This document shows positions 27,726-36,504 of a stretch of 64,000 nucleotides of DNA, in pieces. This DNA is from Frateuria_A sp051900425. Lineage in GTDB: Bacteria; Pseudomonadota; Gammaproteobacteria; Xanthomonadales; Rhodanobacteraceae. The position numbers and the translations under genes are program-made. The stretch spans positions 248,001-312,000 of the forward strand of contig NZ_JBHZGK010000005.1 of the NCBI RefSeq assembly GCF_051900425.1, read 5' to 3'. Below the pieces are notes generated by a model that was given only the letters and a program-made list of their open reading frames with translations, was not told where the DNA came from and ran no database searches. How positions within the stretch are numbered: position 1 is the first letter of the stretch; every line of letters starts with the position of its first letter.

Positions 27726-29483
27726 ATGAACCACCTGCTGGGCGGCCTGCTGGCCGCGGGCCTGTTGCTCGCCCCGGCCGTGCATGCCAACGACGCCGAC
27801 GACCGCTTCAAGGCGATCTACACCCACGAATGGGCTTGGCGCACCGGGCAGGGCGACATCAGCGCCTCGGGCGAGCCGCAGCAGAACAATGGCCGGCTGG
27901 ACAACGTCGACGCGGCCAGCCAGCAACAGCGGCTGGAACAGTGGCAGCAGGTGCTGGCGAAACTCGATGCACTCGATGCGAGCCAGCTCTCGCCCGCCAA
28001 CCAGGTCAACTACGCCATCTACCACGCGCAGATCGCCAACCTGCTGGCCGACCAGCGCTTCAAGACCTGGCAGATGCCGTTCAACAGCGACTCGGCGTTC
28101 TGGAGCGACATCGGCTACGAACTGGACGCCGACCACCTGCGCACCGCCGGGGATTACCGTCGCTATCTCGACCGCCTGGCGCAGATCCCCGCCTACTTCG
28201 ACCAGCAGATCGCCAACATGCGGCTGGGCCTCGAGCGCGGCTTCTCGGTGCCGCGCGCGGTGCTGGACGGGCGCGACGCGTCGATCGCCGCCGTGGCCGA
28301 GCTCAAGGATCCCACCGCGAGCAGCTTCTACGCGCCGTTCAAGCACCTGCCCGACGCGATCCCGCCCGACCAGGCGCAGGCGCTGCAGGGCGAGGCGCTG
28401 CGACGCATCCGCGATGAGGTGATCCCGGCCTACGCCACGCTGCTGACCTTCTTCCGCCAGACCTACGTGCCGCGGGCGCGCACCACGCTCGCGGCCGAAG
28501 CGTTGCCGGACGGCAAGGCGTTTTACCGCCAGCAGATCCGCGAGTACACGACGCTGGACCTGGATCCCGACGCAATCCACGCGATCGGCCTGGAGCAGGT
28601 GGCGACGATCCACGCGCAGATGCTCCAGACCATGAAGGCGAGCGGCTTCAAGGGCGACTTCCCCGCCTTCCTCCATTTCCTGCGCACCGACCCGCAGTTC
28701 TACGCCAGGACACCCGAGGAACTGCTGCAGCGCACCGCCTGGGTGGCCAAGGAAGTGGACGGCCAGATGAGCCGCTTCTTCGGCCACCTGCCGCGCGCGC
28801 GCTTCGCCATCGTGCCGGTGCCGGCGGACATCGCGCCGTATTACACCTCCGGCCGCGGCGGCGCGGACGCCTACCTGGTCAATACCTACGACCTGCCCTC
28901 GCGCCCGCTGTTCAACATGCCGGCGCTGACCCTGCACGAGTCCTATCCCGGCCACGCGTTGCAGCTGGAGCTGGCCGCCGAGCAGCAAGGCCAGCCCGAG
29001 TTCCGCCGGCAGGGCTACATCTCCGCCTACGGCGAGGGCTGGGGCCTGTACTCGGAGTACCTGGGCAACGAGATGGGCATCTACGACACGCCCTACCAGC
29101 GTTTCGGCTACCTCACCTACCAGATGTGGCGCGCCTGCCGGCTGGTGGTCGACACCGGCATCCACCACCTGGGCTGGACACGCCAGCAGGCCATCGACTA
29201 CCTCACCCGGAACACCGCGCTTTCGGCGCGCGAAATTGCCAACGAGGTGGACCGCTACATCAGTTGGCCCGGGCAGGCGCTGTCCTACGAGCTGGGCTAC
29301 CTGAAAATCCGGCAGCTGCGCGGCAAGGCCGAGCACGCGCTGGGCGCGAAGTTCGACCTGCGCCACTTCCATGACACCGTGCTGCAACTGGGGTCGGTAC
29401 CGTTGCCGGTGCTGGAAAAGCGCATCGACCGCTTCATCGCCGAAGGCGGGCCGGAGCCCGATGACGGCTGCGAGTGCAGGTGA
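27726..29483 (+). CDS. Exported DUF885-family putative metallopeptidase
   Basis: A 585-aa protein with a signal peptide (1-21, ending VHA). The C-terminal half carries HESYPGH (404-410), a zincin-like motif that marks DUF885 proteins, followed by the conserved GEGWGLYSEYL with a likely metal-binding Glu. The family is thought to be distantly related to carboxypeptidase-like gluzincins; the substrate is unknown. It is flanked on both sides by family A repeats and appears monocistronic. Confidence 0.9.
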   Translation: MNHLLGGLLAAGLLLAPAVHANDADDRFKAIYTHEWAWRTGQGDISASGEPQQNNGRLDNVDAASQQQRLEQWQQVLAKLDALDASQLSPANQVNYAIYHAQIANLLADQRFKTWQMPFNSDSAFWSDIGYELDADHLRTAGDYRRYLDRLAQIPAYFDQQIANMRLGLERGFSVPRAVLDGRDASIAAVAELKDPTASSFYAPFKHLPDAIPPDQAQALQGEALRRIRDEVIPAYATLLTFFRQTYVPRARTTLAAEALPDGKAFYRQQIREYTTLDLDPDAIHAIGLEQVATIHAQMLQTMKASGFKGDFPAFLHFLRTDPQFYARTPEELLQRTAWVAKEVDGQMSRFFGHLPRARFAIVPVPADIAPYYTSGRGGADAYLVNTYDLPSRPLFNMPALTLHESYPGHALQLELAAEQQGQPEFRRQGYISAYGEGWGLYSEYLGNEMGIYDTPYQRFGYLTYQMWRACRLVVDTGIHHLGWTRQQAIDYLTRNTALSAREIANEVDRYISWPGQALSYELGYLKIRQLRGKAEHALGAKFDLRHFHDTVLQLGSVPLPVLEKRIDRFIAEGGPEPDDGCECR

Positions 29484-29507
29484 CCGCCCCTGCGCGGCGC
29501 AGTCCCT

Positions 29508-29567
29508 GCAGGAGCGCACCCGTGCGCGACCGCCATGCCACGCGGTCGCGCACAGGTGCGCTCCTGC
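29508..29567. repeat. Family A palindromic repeat doublet (GCAG variant)
   Basis: GCAGGAGCGCACC and GGTGCGCTCCTGC arms flank a GCGGTCGCGCAC core. It sits between the DUF885 stop and the promoter of the toxin-antitoxin pair. Confidence 0.82.
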
Positions 29568-29640
29568 AGAGATCCTGGCGATTTGCGAGAACTGCGTAAC
29601 TGGAGTAAATTGAACGCGAACTCCACAAGGAGAGTCGCGC

Positions 29641-30033
29641 ATGCTGGCCCATCCCCGTCCCGAACAGGCTCCAGCCGGTGACCTTGGCGGCCCCGCGCTG
29701 CGTTCCTTCTTCCGCCTGGCCGAGCACTGGAAACTGCGCATCGCCGAACAGCGGCGCCTGCTCGGCGAACCGGCCGAATCGACGTTCTTCAAGTGGAAGC
29801 GCGACCAGGACGGCAACCCCGGTCGCGACGTGATCGAGCGGATCAGCTACCTGCTCGGCATCTGGAAGTCGCTGCAGATCCTGTTCCCCGATCCGGCCCA
29901 GGCCGATGCCTGGTTGCGCAAGCCGAACCAGGCGCCGCTGTTCGGCGGGCACTCGGCGCTCGAACGCATGCTCTCGGGGAACGTGGGCGACCTCTACGTG
30001 GTGCGCCAGTACCTGGACGCGCAGCGCGGCTGA
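29641..30033 (+). CDS. Xre/MbcA/ParS-family antitoxin
   Basis: A 130-aa protein matching Xre-type antitoxins of RES toxins: an N-terminal helix-turn-helix region (LRSFFRLAEHWKL ... ESTFFKWKRD) and a C-terminal toxin-binding part (DAWLRKPNQAPLFGGHSALERM, shortened here to its ends: DAWLRKPN ... ALERMLSG). The start is set by AAGGAG 8 bases upstream. It should neutralise the RES protein downstream and repress the pair. The 163-base gap to the toxin is unusual, since these genes normally abut. Confidence 0.88.
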   Translation: MLAHPRPEQAPAGDLGGPALRSFFRLAEHWKLRIAEQRRLLGEPAESTFFKWKRDQDGNPGRDVIERISYLLGIWKSLQILFPDPAQADAWLRKPNQAPLFGGHSALERMLSGNVGDLYVVRQYLDAQRG

Positions 30034-30083
30034 GGCCGAGACACCGGTCGCGCCCGGCGAGACCCCGGGCTGCCATGCTTTGG

Positions 30084-30120
30084 CTGCTCCCCCTGCGGGC
30101 AGGGGGCTGGGAGGGGTCGT
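30084..30120. repeat. Palindromic repeat fragment between antitoxin and toxin genes
   Basis: GCTCCCCCTGCGGGCAGGGGGC forms a hairpin and continues GGGAGGGG, resembling one arm of the family C repeats. It occupies the otherwise odd 163-base gap (30034-30196). Confidence 0.6.
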
Positions 30121-30196
30121 CCACGCGGCGATGCAGCCCATGAATACCTCTCCATCCGCCCTGACACGTCCGGGCGGCTGCGATCCGGAGCCGACG

Positions 30197-30883
30197 ATGT
30201 CCACCGACCTGCCGCCCCTCAAGCGCATCCGCTGGAGCCATGCCTACCGCATCGTGCCCAGCCGTTTCCCGCCGGTGGGCGTGTTCGACCGCATCGCCGA
30301 CCCGGCCGACCTGGATGCATTGTTCGCGATCGAGGCGATGACCAATCCGCGCCTGCGCGAGGAGGCCGGGGCGCTGAAGCTGGTGCCGCGCGACCGGCGC
30401 ATCAGCGGGCCCGGCAGTACGCCGGTGATGGCCGCCTTCACCCACCTCAACCCGGAAGGCAGCCGCTTCTCCGATGGCACGTGGGGGGTGTTCTACGCCG
30501 CGCACAGCGTGGCCACGGCGGTGGAGGAAACCGTCTACCACCGCGAGCGCTTCCTTGCCGCCACCGCCGAGCCCGCCTGCGAAGTGGAGATGCGCTGCTA
30601 CCGCACCAGCGTCGACTGCAAACTGCACGATCTTCGCGGCGGCTGGCCGGCCGCCCACGACCCGCGCGACTACGCCGCCAGCGTCGCGCTGGCGCGCAGG
30701 CTGCGCGCAGCCGGCTCCGACGGCATCGTCTACGACAGCGCGCGGCACGCGGGCGGCGAGTGCGTGGCGGCGTTCTTCCCCGACGTGGTCGCGCCCTGCC
30801 TGCAGGCGCAGCACTTCATCTACCGCTGGGACGGCACGCGCATCGCGCAGGTGCTGGAAGTGAGCGAACTGAAGCGCCCCTAG
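30197..30883 (+). CDS. RES-domain toxin (NAD+-degrading type)
   Basis: A 228-aa RES-family protein. The active-site pattern is visible: HAYRIVPSRFPP with Arg18, GVFYAAHS with Tyr100, EETVYHRERF with Glu110/111, and a Ser in YDSARHAGGE. Characterised RES toxins such as MbcT deplete NAD+ and are held by Xre antitoxins. The ATG at 30197 has CCGGAG 7 bases upstream. An in-frame ATG at about 30134 would add 21 residues. Confidence 0.87.
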   Translation: MSTDLPPLKRIRWSHAYRIVPSRFPPVGVFDRIADPADLDALFAIEAMTNPRLREEAGALKLVPRDRRISGPGSTPVMAAFTHLNPEGSRFSDGTWGVFYAAHSVATAVEETVYHRERFLAATAEPACEVEMRCYRTSVDCKLHDLRGGWPAAHDPRDYAASVALARRLRAAGSDGIVYDSARHAGGECVAAFFPDVVAPCLQAQHFIYRWDGTRIAQVLEVSELKRP

Positions 30884-30936
30884 GCCCGACCGCCGCGCAA
30901 ACCCCGCCCTGACTTCTCCGGTGATAGCGTGGGCGG

Positions 30937-31614
30937 ATGAAACGTCCCTGGCTCTGGCTGTTGCTCGCGCTGCTGCCGTCGATGGCATGGGCCTGTGCCG
31001 ACCGGCCCGGGCAGTGGCAGGAAGACATCGCCGCGTTTGCCGCGGCGGACCGCGCGCACCCGCCTCCGGCGCACCCGGTGCTGTTCGTGGGCAGTTCGTC
31101 GATTCGCATGTGGAGTTCGCTGGCGAGCGATTTCCCTGGCCGCGCGGTGATCAACCGTGGCTTCGGCGGCTCGCGCATTCCGGACGCCACGTATTACGCC
31201 GACCGCCTGGTGGCGCCTTACCATCCGCGCGCCATCGTGCTCTACGCCGGCGACAACGACCTGGCCGAGGGATGCACGCCCGAACAGGTGCGCGATGCCT
31301 TTGCCGCCTTCGTGCGCCGTGCCCGCTCGATGGACGCGGATGTGCCGATCGCCTTCATCGCGATCAAGCCGAGCATGGCGCGCAAGAGCCTGCTGCCGCA
31401 GATCCGCCGCGCCAATGCGCTGGTACGCCGGTATGCGCGCAGCCAGGCGGGCGTCAGCTATCTGGACGTCTTTACGCCCATGCTGGGGCCGGATGGCCAG
31501 CCGCAACCGAAGTGGTTCGGCGCCGATGGCCTGCACATGAACCGGCAGGGGTATCGCCTGTGGACGGGCCTGGTGCGCGACTGGCTGCACCGTGCCCTGG
31601 ACACGGCACGCTGA
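30937..31614 (+). CDS. SGNH/GDSL-family hydrolase, exported copy
   Basis: A 225-aa hydrolase with signal peptide (about 1-20, MKRPWLWLLLALLPSMAWA). All four SGNH blocks are present: GSSSIRMW (nucleophile Ser), NRGFGGS, GDND, and DGLHMNRQGY with the catalytic Asp-His. It should act on esters outside the cytoplasm. It is followed by a close paralogue without a signal peptide. Confidence 0.9.
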   Translation: MKRPWLWLLLALLPSMAWACADRPGQWQEDIAAFAAADRAHPPPAHPVLFVGSSSIRMWSSLASDFPGRAVINRGFGGSRIPDATYYADRLVAPYHPRAIVLYAGDNDLAEGCTPEQVRDAFAAFVRRARSMDADVPIAFIAIKPSMARKSLLPQIRRANALVRRYARSQAGVSYLDVFTPMLGPDGQPQPKWFGADGLHMNRQGYRLWTGLVRDWLHRALDTAR

Positions 31615-31707
31615 AACCCCGGGTAGCCGGGCGTGCGTGCCGCGTTACCACGCCGCCTTGATCGCCCGTCGCCTAAGGTCGGGCCACCAGCGTCCGACGG
31701 AGACGGC

Positions 31708-32349
31708 ATGCTCGACCAGCCTTCCCCTTCCGGCGGCGAGGCCGCCGAGTTCCTCGAATGGCAGAGCGAGATCGCCATCTTCGCGGCGATCGACAGGCTC
31801 GAACCGCCGCCGGCCGACGCGGTGCTGTTCGTGGGCAGTTCCTCGATCCGCCTGTGGCACACGCTGGCGGCCGACTTTCCCGAGGTTCCCACGATCAACC
31901 GCGGCTTCGGCGGCTCGGAGATCGCCGACAGCGTCTATTTCGCCGAGCAACTGGTCGGGCCATACCGACCACAGGCCGTGGTCATGTACGCCGGCGGCAA
32001 CGATCTGGCCGACGGCAAGTCGCCGACCGAGGTTCGCGACGCCTTCGGCGCGTTCGTCACGCAGGTGCGTCGCTGGGCGGGGCAGGTGCCGTTCGCCTAC
32101 CTGTCGATCAAACCCAACCTTTCGCGGCGCCGGCAGTTGCCCCGGATCCGCCAGGCCAACGGGCTGATCCGTGCGTGTGCCGCGGCGCGCGGGGTGGATT
32201 TCCTGGACGTCCACGCGCCGATGCTCGGCGCCGACGGCCAGGCGGACCCGCGCTGGTTCGGCGACGACGGCCTGCACCTCAACGCCGCGGGCTATGCACT
32301 GTGGACCAGCGTGGTGCGCGACTGGCTGGCCAGGCAAGGGCTCCTGTAG
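31708..32349 (+). CDS. SGNH/GDSL-family hydrolase, cytoplasmic paralogue
   Basis: A 213-aa paralogue of the preceding protein, clearly alike across its length (GSSSIRLW, NRGFGGSEIAD, GGNDLADG, DGLHLNAAGY) but with no signal peptide. The N-terminus MLDQPSPSGGEAAE is polar. The ATG at 31708 is chosen for its GGAGA site. The pair looks like a tandem duplication that split into exported and cytoplasmic forms. The stop codon TAG is the foot of a palindromic repeat (32346-32405). Confidence 0.87.
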   Translation: MLDQPSPSGGEAAEFLEWQSEIAIFAAIDRLEPPPADAVLFVGSSSIRLWHTLAADFPEVPTINRGFGGSEIADSVYFAEQLVGPYRPQAVVMYAGGNDLADGKSPTEVRDAFGAFVTQVRRWAGQVPFAYLSIKPNLSRRRQLPRIRQANGLIRACAAARGVDFLDVHAPMLGADGQADPRWFGDDGLHLNAAGYALWTSVVRDWLARQGLL

Positions 32350-32405
32350 GAGCGCACCGGTGCGCGACCGGGAGGCATGGCGGTCGCGCACAAGTGCGCT
32401 CCTAC
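32346..32405. repeat. Family A palindromic repeat doublet (GTAG)
   Basis: GTAGGAGCGCACCGGTGCGCGACC and its inverted partner flank GGAGGCAT. The GTAG at 32346-32349 contains the TAG stop of the upstream SGNH gene. Confidence 0.88.
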
Positions 32406-32456
32406 AGGGGCTCAGGCAGGTACGGGTCGAATGGGCGGAAGCCCACCCGGCAACCC

Positions 32457-33353
32457 TCAGGTATCGGCGTTGGTGGCGAAGCCTTCGTGGCTGCCGTAGT
32501 GGAACACGCGGTCGGCATCCTCCAGCACGTCGGCGGCCGCGTGCGGGGTCTTCTCGCGCAGCCGCGCGTAGATCGGCGTGAAGTCCGGTGTGGTCGCCTC
32601 GAACAGCTGTTCGAAGCTGTCGATCACGAAGTAGGTCTGCTGGTAGGTGTCGATGCGGTAGCGCGTGTTCATCACGCGCTCGAGGTCGAAGCCGATGCGG
32701 TTGGGCGCGTCCGCGTCCAGGCTGTAGACCGACTCGCCCTTGGAGCTGACGATGCCCGCGCCGTAGATGCGCATGCCCTCGCGAGTGTCGATCAGGCCGA
32801 ACTCCACCGTGTACCAGTACAGGCGCGTGAGGTTCATCAGCGCCTCCGGTCCGATCGCGTGCGCCTTCATGCCGCCGCGGCCGTAGGCCTGCATGTAGTC
32901 GGCGAACACCGGGTTGAGCAACAGCGGCACGTGGCCGAACAGGTCGTGGAACAGGTCCGGTTCGGACAGGTAATCGAGCTGTTCGGGCTTGCGGATCCAC
33001 CAGCTCACCGGGAAGCGGCGGTTGGCCAGATGATCGAAAAACACCTCGTCCGGCAGCAGCCCTTCGACCGCGACCAGCTCCCAGCCGGTGGCCCTGGCCA
33101 GCACCTGGTTGATGTCGGCGAACTTCGGGATGCCGCCGCTGCCCAGGCCGAACTTCGCCACGCCGTCGAGGAACTCCTGGCAGGCGCGCCCCGGCAGCAT
33201 CTCGCACTGGCGCGCGAACAGCGTGTCCCACACCTCGTGGTCGGTGCGCGTGTAGCTCGACCAGGGCTGCTCGACCACGTCGGTGGCGTAGACCGGCACG
33301 TAGCCGCGGTCGGTCTGCTGGTGTTCGACTTTGCGGGGCGTGGCGGTTTCCAT
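32457..33353 (-). CDS. phhA: Phenylalanine 4-monooxygenase
   Basis: The enzyme hydroxylates phenylalanine to tyrosine using iron and tetrahydrobiopterin. The 298-aa bacterial form has the Fe ligands in HDLFGH (His136, His141) and YTVEFGL (Glu184). The ATG at 33353 has GGAG upstream; the frame extends to a GTG at 33419, but that stretch is probably promoter. It is divergent from an AsnC-type regulator, 147 bases apart, which probably controls it. No pterin recycling gene is adjacent. Confidence 0.96.
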   Translation of the reverse strand: METATPRKVEHQQTDRGYVPVYATDVVEQPWSSYTRTDHEVWDTLFARQCEMLPGRACQEFLDGVAKFGLGSGGIPKFADINQVLARATGWELVAVEGLLPDEVFFDHLANRRFPVSWWIRKPEQLDYLSEPDLFHDLFGHVPLLLNPVFADYMQAYGRGGMKAHAIGPEALMNLTRLYWYTVEFGLIDTREGMRIYGAGIVSSKGESVYSLDADAPNRIGFDLERVMNTRYRIDTYQQTYFVIDSFEQLFEATTPDFTPIYARLREKTPHAAADVLEDADRVFHYGSHEGFATNADT

Positions 33354-33500
33354 GGCGACTCCGGCAGCTTCTGGCGCATTGCGCTTTACATCCTCAAGAA
33401 TACGCTGCGTGATCCGCACGAAGGTTGCATTTCTTGTGAATCAGCCGTGATCTGCCGCAGTATCCTTGCGCGGTAGGCGCAAAACGCGGAGCAAACTGCC

Positions 33501-33977
33501 ATGTCCAAGCTCGATCGCACCGACCTGCGCCTGCTCGCCGTGCTGCAGGGCGAAGGGCGCATCACCAATGCCGAGCTGGCCGAGCGCGTGAGCCTGTCGC
33601 CCTCGGCCTGCCTGCGCCGGCTGCAGCGGCTGGAGGCCGAGGGCATCGTCACCGGCTATGCCGCCCAGGTCGACCCGCAGGCGGTGGGACTGGGCCTGCA
33701 GGCGTTCGTGCGGGTGCAACTGGCGCGGCACGAAGCCGGCGCGATCGAACGCTTCGTGGAGAAGGTCGAGGGTTGGGAAGAGGTGGTCGCCTGCCACGCG
33801 CTGACCGGCGACATGGATTACCTGCTGCACGTCTACGTGGCCGACCTGCCGCACTTCTCGCGCTTCCTGCTCGACCGGCTGCTCAACGATGCGGGTGTCG
33901 CCGACGCCAATTCGAGCTTCGTGCTGCGCACGGTCAAGCGCTCGCCGTCGCTGCCGCTAGGGCAGCTCGACGGCTGA
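33501..33977 (+). CDS. Lrp/AsnC-family transcriptional regulator
   Basis: A 158-aa regulator with an N-terminal helix-turn-helix (LDRTDLRLLAVLQGEGRITN ... SPSACLRRLQRLE) and a C-terminal RAM ligand-binding domain (GLQAFVRVQLARHE, ALTGDMDYLLHVYV). It is divergent from phhA across a 147-base gap, so local control of phenylalanine catabolism is the natural inference. Confidence 0.93.
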   Translation: MSKLDRTDLRLLAVLQGEGRITNAELAERVSLSPSACLRRLQRLEAEGIVTGYAAQVDPQAVGLGLQAFVRVQLARHEAGAIERFVEKVEGWEEVVACHALTGDMDYLLHVYVADLPHFSRFLLDRLLNDAGVADANSSFVLRTVKRSPSLPLGQLDG

Positions 33978-34051
33978 AACGCCACACCCCACTCGCCGCC
34001 TCTTGCCCGGCCGCGCGACGGCAGGAACGAAAACGCTAAACTAACCGGCTC

Positions 34052-34846
34052 ATGGACACCGCCCCGACTTCCGCTCCCGATCCCTGGCGCCCTTTGCGCT
34101 ACCTCTGGCGGGTGCCGTTGCTGCTGCTGCACATCGTGCTGGGCATCGTGCTGTGCGGGCTGATCCTGAGCTGGAACAGGCACCGCGTGATGGTCGGCGG
34201 GCGCGAGCCGTTCGCCCACCGCATGATCCGCTGGTGGTCGACCATGCTCATGCGCATCTTCGGCCTGCGCTCGGTGCGCATCGGCAAGCCGCTGCCTGAT
34301 CCGGTGCTGTTCGTCGCCAACCACACCTCGTGGATCGACATCGAGCTGCTGCACAGCCAGCGGGCGGCCTGCTTCGTGGCCAAGGCCGAGATTGCGCGCT
34401 GGCCGCTGGTCGGCTGGATGGCGGCGACCGGCGGCACGATCTTCCACCGGCGCGGCAGCAACCACTCGCTGGCGGCGGTGATGCAGGCGATGGTCGAGTG
34501 CCTGCGCGGCGGCCGTTCGGTGGCCGTGTTCCCCGAGGGCGGTACGGGCCACAACGGCGTGCTGAAGGTATTCCACGCGCGCATCTTCCAGGCGGCGCTG
34601 GATGCCCAGGTGCCGGTGCAGCCGGTGGCCTTGCGCTTCGCGCGCGACGGCAAGCGGGTGGTCGATGCCGGCTTCCGCGAGGGCGAGCACTTCATGGGCA
34701 ATCTGTTGCGCATGCTGGGCGAGGCGCCGCTGGATGCCGAAGTCCATTTCCTCACCCCCGTGCCGGCCATGCCCGACGCGCGCCGGCGCATGGCCGAGCT
34801 CTCGCGCGAGCGCATCGGCGCGGCCCTGGAAGACGCCCACGCATGA
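34052..34846 (+). CDS. Lysophospholipid acyltransferase (PlsC-like, 1-acyl-glycerol-3-phosphate type)
   Basis: A 264-aa membrane-bound acyltransferase with an N-terminal helix (about 20-40), the catalytic NHTSWID (His91, Asp96), and the phosphate-binding FPEGGTG. It should acylate lysophosphatidic acid or another lysolipid at the inner membrane. Its stop codon overlaps the start of the YheT-like hydrolase gene (ATGA), so the two are co-translated. Confidence 0.91.
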   Translation: MDTAPTSAPDPWRPLRYLWRVPLLLLHIVLGIVLCGLILSWNRHRVMVGGREPFAHRMIRWWSTMLMRIFGLRSVRIGKPLPDPVLFVANHTSWIDIELLHSQRAACFVAKAEIARWPLVGWMAATGGTIFHRRGSNHSLAAVMQAMVECLRGGRSVAVFPEGGTGHNGVLKVFHARIFQAALDAQVPVQPVALRFARDGKRVVDAGFREGEHFMGNLLRMLGEAPLDAEVHFLTPVPAMPDARRRMAELSRERIGAALEDAHA

Positions 34847-35847
34847 GCGAGCTGCCGCGCGGAAAGGATTTCCGTCCCCCCTGGCCGCTGACCAGCGGCC
34901 ACCTGCAGACCATGCTTTCCTCCAGCGGCGTGCGGCGCCTGCTGCTGCCGCAGAGCGCGCGCGAAGTGCTCGAGGGTGCCGAGCCGGTGCTGGTGGACGG
35001 CGGCGAGGGCGTGCGCCTGACCGGCGCCTTCACCGCGCAGCGCACCGGCGGCGCCTCGCGGGGGCTGGCGGTGCTGTTCCACGGCTGGGAAGGCAGCGTC
35101 GATTCCACCTACGTCCTGCAGACCGGCAGCCGCCTGCTGCGCGACGGCTGGGACGTGTTCCGGCTCAACTTCCGCGACCACGGCGCGAGCCACCACCTCA
35201 ACGAGGCGCTGTTCCACTCCTGCCGGATCGACGAGGTGGTGCACGCACTGGGCGACATCGTGCGCCGCTGGCCGCGGCCGGCGACCGCGGTGGCGGGGTT
35301 CTCGCTGGGCGGCAACTTCGCGCTGCGCGCTGCGCTGCGTGCGCCGTCGGCAGGCATCCGGATGGACTACGCGCTGGCGGTGTGCCCGATCATCGACCCC
35401 AGCGAGGGCCTGTTCTCGCTGGAGAAGAGCGCACCCTGGTTCTACCAGGCTTATTTCATGCGCAAGTGGCGGCAGTCGCTGAAGGCCAAGCAGCAGGCCT
35501 TCCCGCAGCGGCAGTACTTCGAGCTGGCCGAGCTGAAGCAGAGCCTGCGCGGTCTGACCGAGGCGCTGGTGCTCAGGCACACCGACTTCGAATCGCTCGA
35601 GGCCTACCTGGACGGCTATTCGGTGGCGCGCGATGCGCTGGCCGGCCTGGGCATCCCGGCCACCATCCTCACCGCGCGCGATGACCCAGTGATCCCCGTC
35701 GGCGCGTTCGAGCAACTGCGGCTTCCGCCGAACATCGAACTGGACATCGCCGAGCATGGCGGGCACTGCGGCTTCATCCGCGGCGCCGACATGGTCAGTT
35801 TCACCGACGAGTACATCGCCGCCCGCTTCAACGCGATCGCCGCGTAA
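34843..35847 (+). CDS. YheT-family alpha/beta hydrolase
   Basis: A 334-aa hydrolase of the YheT/COG0429 group. It begins with the family-typical FRPPWPLTSGHLQTML, has the oxyanion region FHGWEGS, nucleophile Ser154 in GFSLGGN, the acid Asp in TARDDPVIP, and His in EHGGHCGF. The family is thought to hydrolyse lipid-like esters; it often neighbours acyltransferases, as here. Confidence 0.9.
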   Translation: MSELPRGKDFRPPWPLTSGHLQTMLSSSGVRRLLLPQSAREVLEGAEPVLVDGGEGVRLTGAFTAQRTGGASRGLAVLFHGWEGSVDSTYVLQTGSRLLRDGWDVFRLNFRDHGASHHLNEALFHSCRIDEVVHALGDIVRRWPRPATAVAGFSLGGNFALRAALRAPSAGIRMDYALAVCPIIDPSEGLFSLEKSAPWFYQAYFMRKWRQSLKAKQQAFPQRQYFELAELKQSLRGLTEALVLRHTDFESLEAYLDGYSVARDALAGLGIPATILTARDDPVIPVGAFEQLRLPPNIELDIAEHGGHCGFIRGADMVSFTDEYIAARFNAIAA

Positions 35848-35851
35848 CCGT

Positions 35852-35917
35852 GCAGGGCGGGCTCCGGCCGATCGGCCGGGGAGGGGTAAGCTCCATGGCG
35901 GGCCGGGCCCACCCTAC
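35852..35917. repeat. GGGCGGGC/GCCCACCCTAC palindromic repeat (family B)
   Basis: GCAGGGCGGGCTCC at one end and GGGCCCACCCTAC at the other form an imperfect inverted repeat between convergent genes. Its CTA at 35914-35916 is the TAG stop of the VOC gene on the other strand. Confidence 0.7.
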
Positions 35918-36339
35918 GATGTCGCGAACAGCCGCGCCGGATCGGCGAACGCCTTGAACTCCAGCGCGTTGCCGCACGGATCGAGCAGGAACATGGTGGC
36001 CTGTTCGCCCGGCTGGCCACGGAAGCGGATGTGCGGTTCGACCACGAAGCGGGTGCCGGCCGCACGCAGCCGGTCGGCCAGCGCCTGCCAGGCGTCCATC
36101 GGCAGCACCAGCCCGAAGTGGCGCACCGGCACGGCGTCACCGTCGACGTCGTGCGCGGCCACGCCGCGCGCTTCCTCCGGCGCCAGGTGCGCGACGATCT
36201 GGTGGCCGTGGAAGTCGAAGTCGACCCAATCCTCGCTGGAACGCCCTTCCGGGCAGCCGAGCAGGCCGCCGTAGAAGGCGCGCGCGTTCGCCAGCGAGGT
36301 GACCGGAAAGGCGAGGTGGAAGGGCGGCAGCGTGGGCAT
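35914..36339 (-). CDS. VOC-family protein
   Basis: A 141-aa vicinal-oxygen-chelate protein starting MPTLPPFHLAFPVTSLANAR and ending with the strand NALEFKAF, which carries the typical metal-site Glu. It resembles dioxygenase/lyase-like VOC proteins of unknown substrate. The ATG at 36339 is preferred because upstream residues are unlike the family. Its stop lies in a palindromic repeat. Confidence 0.85.
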   Translation of the reverse strand: MPTLPPFHLAFPVTSLANARAFYGGLLGCPEGRSSEDWVDFDFHGHQIVAHLAPEEARGVAAHDVDGDAVPVRHFGLVLPMDAWQALADRLRAAGTRFVVEPHIRFRGQPGEQATMFLLDPCGNALEFKAFADPARLFATS

Positions 36340-36504
36340 GATCGATCTCGCGAAGGGCGGGTCCGTCAGCATGGGCGGCGCCGTGTGCCGGATCAATGCG
36401 GCCGTTCACGCCGCCGGTGTCGGCCAGGCGCCATGCTGGCCACCCGACCCGCCGCCCGGTGACCGCATGCCCGCGATGCCCCCGCCCACGCGCAGGATCC
36501 CCGC

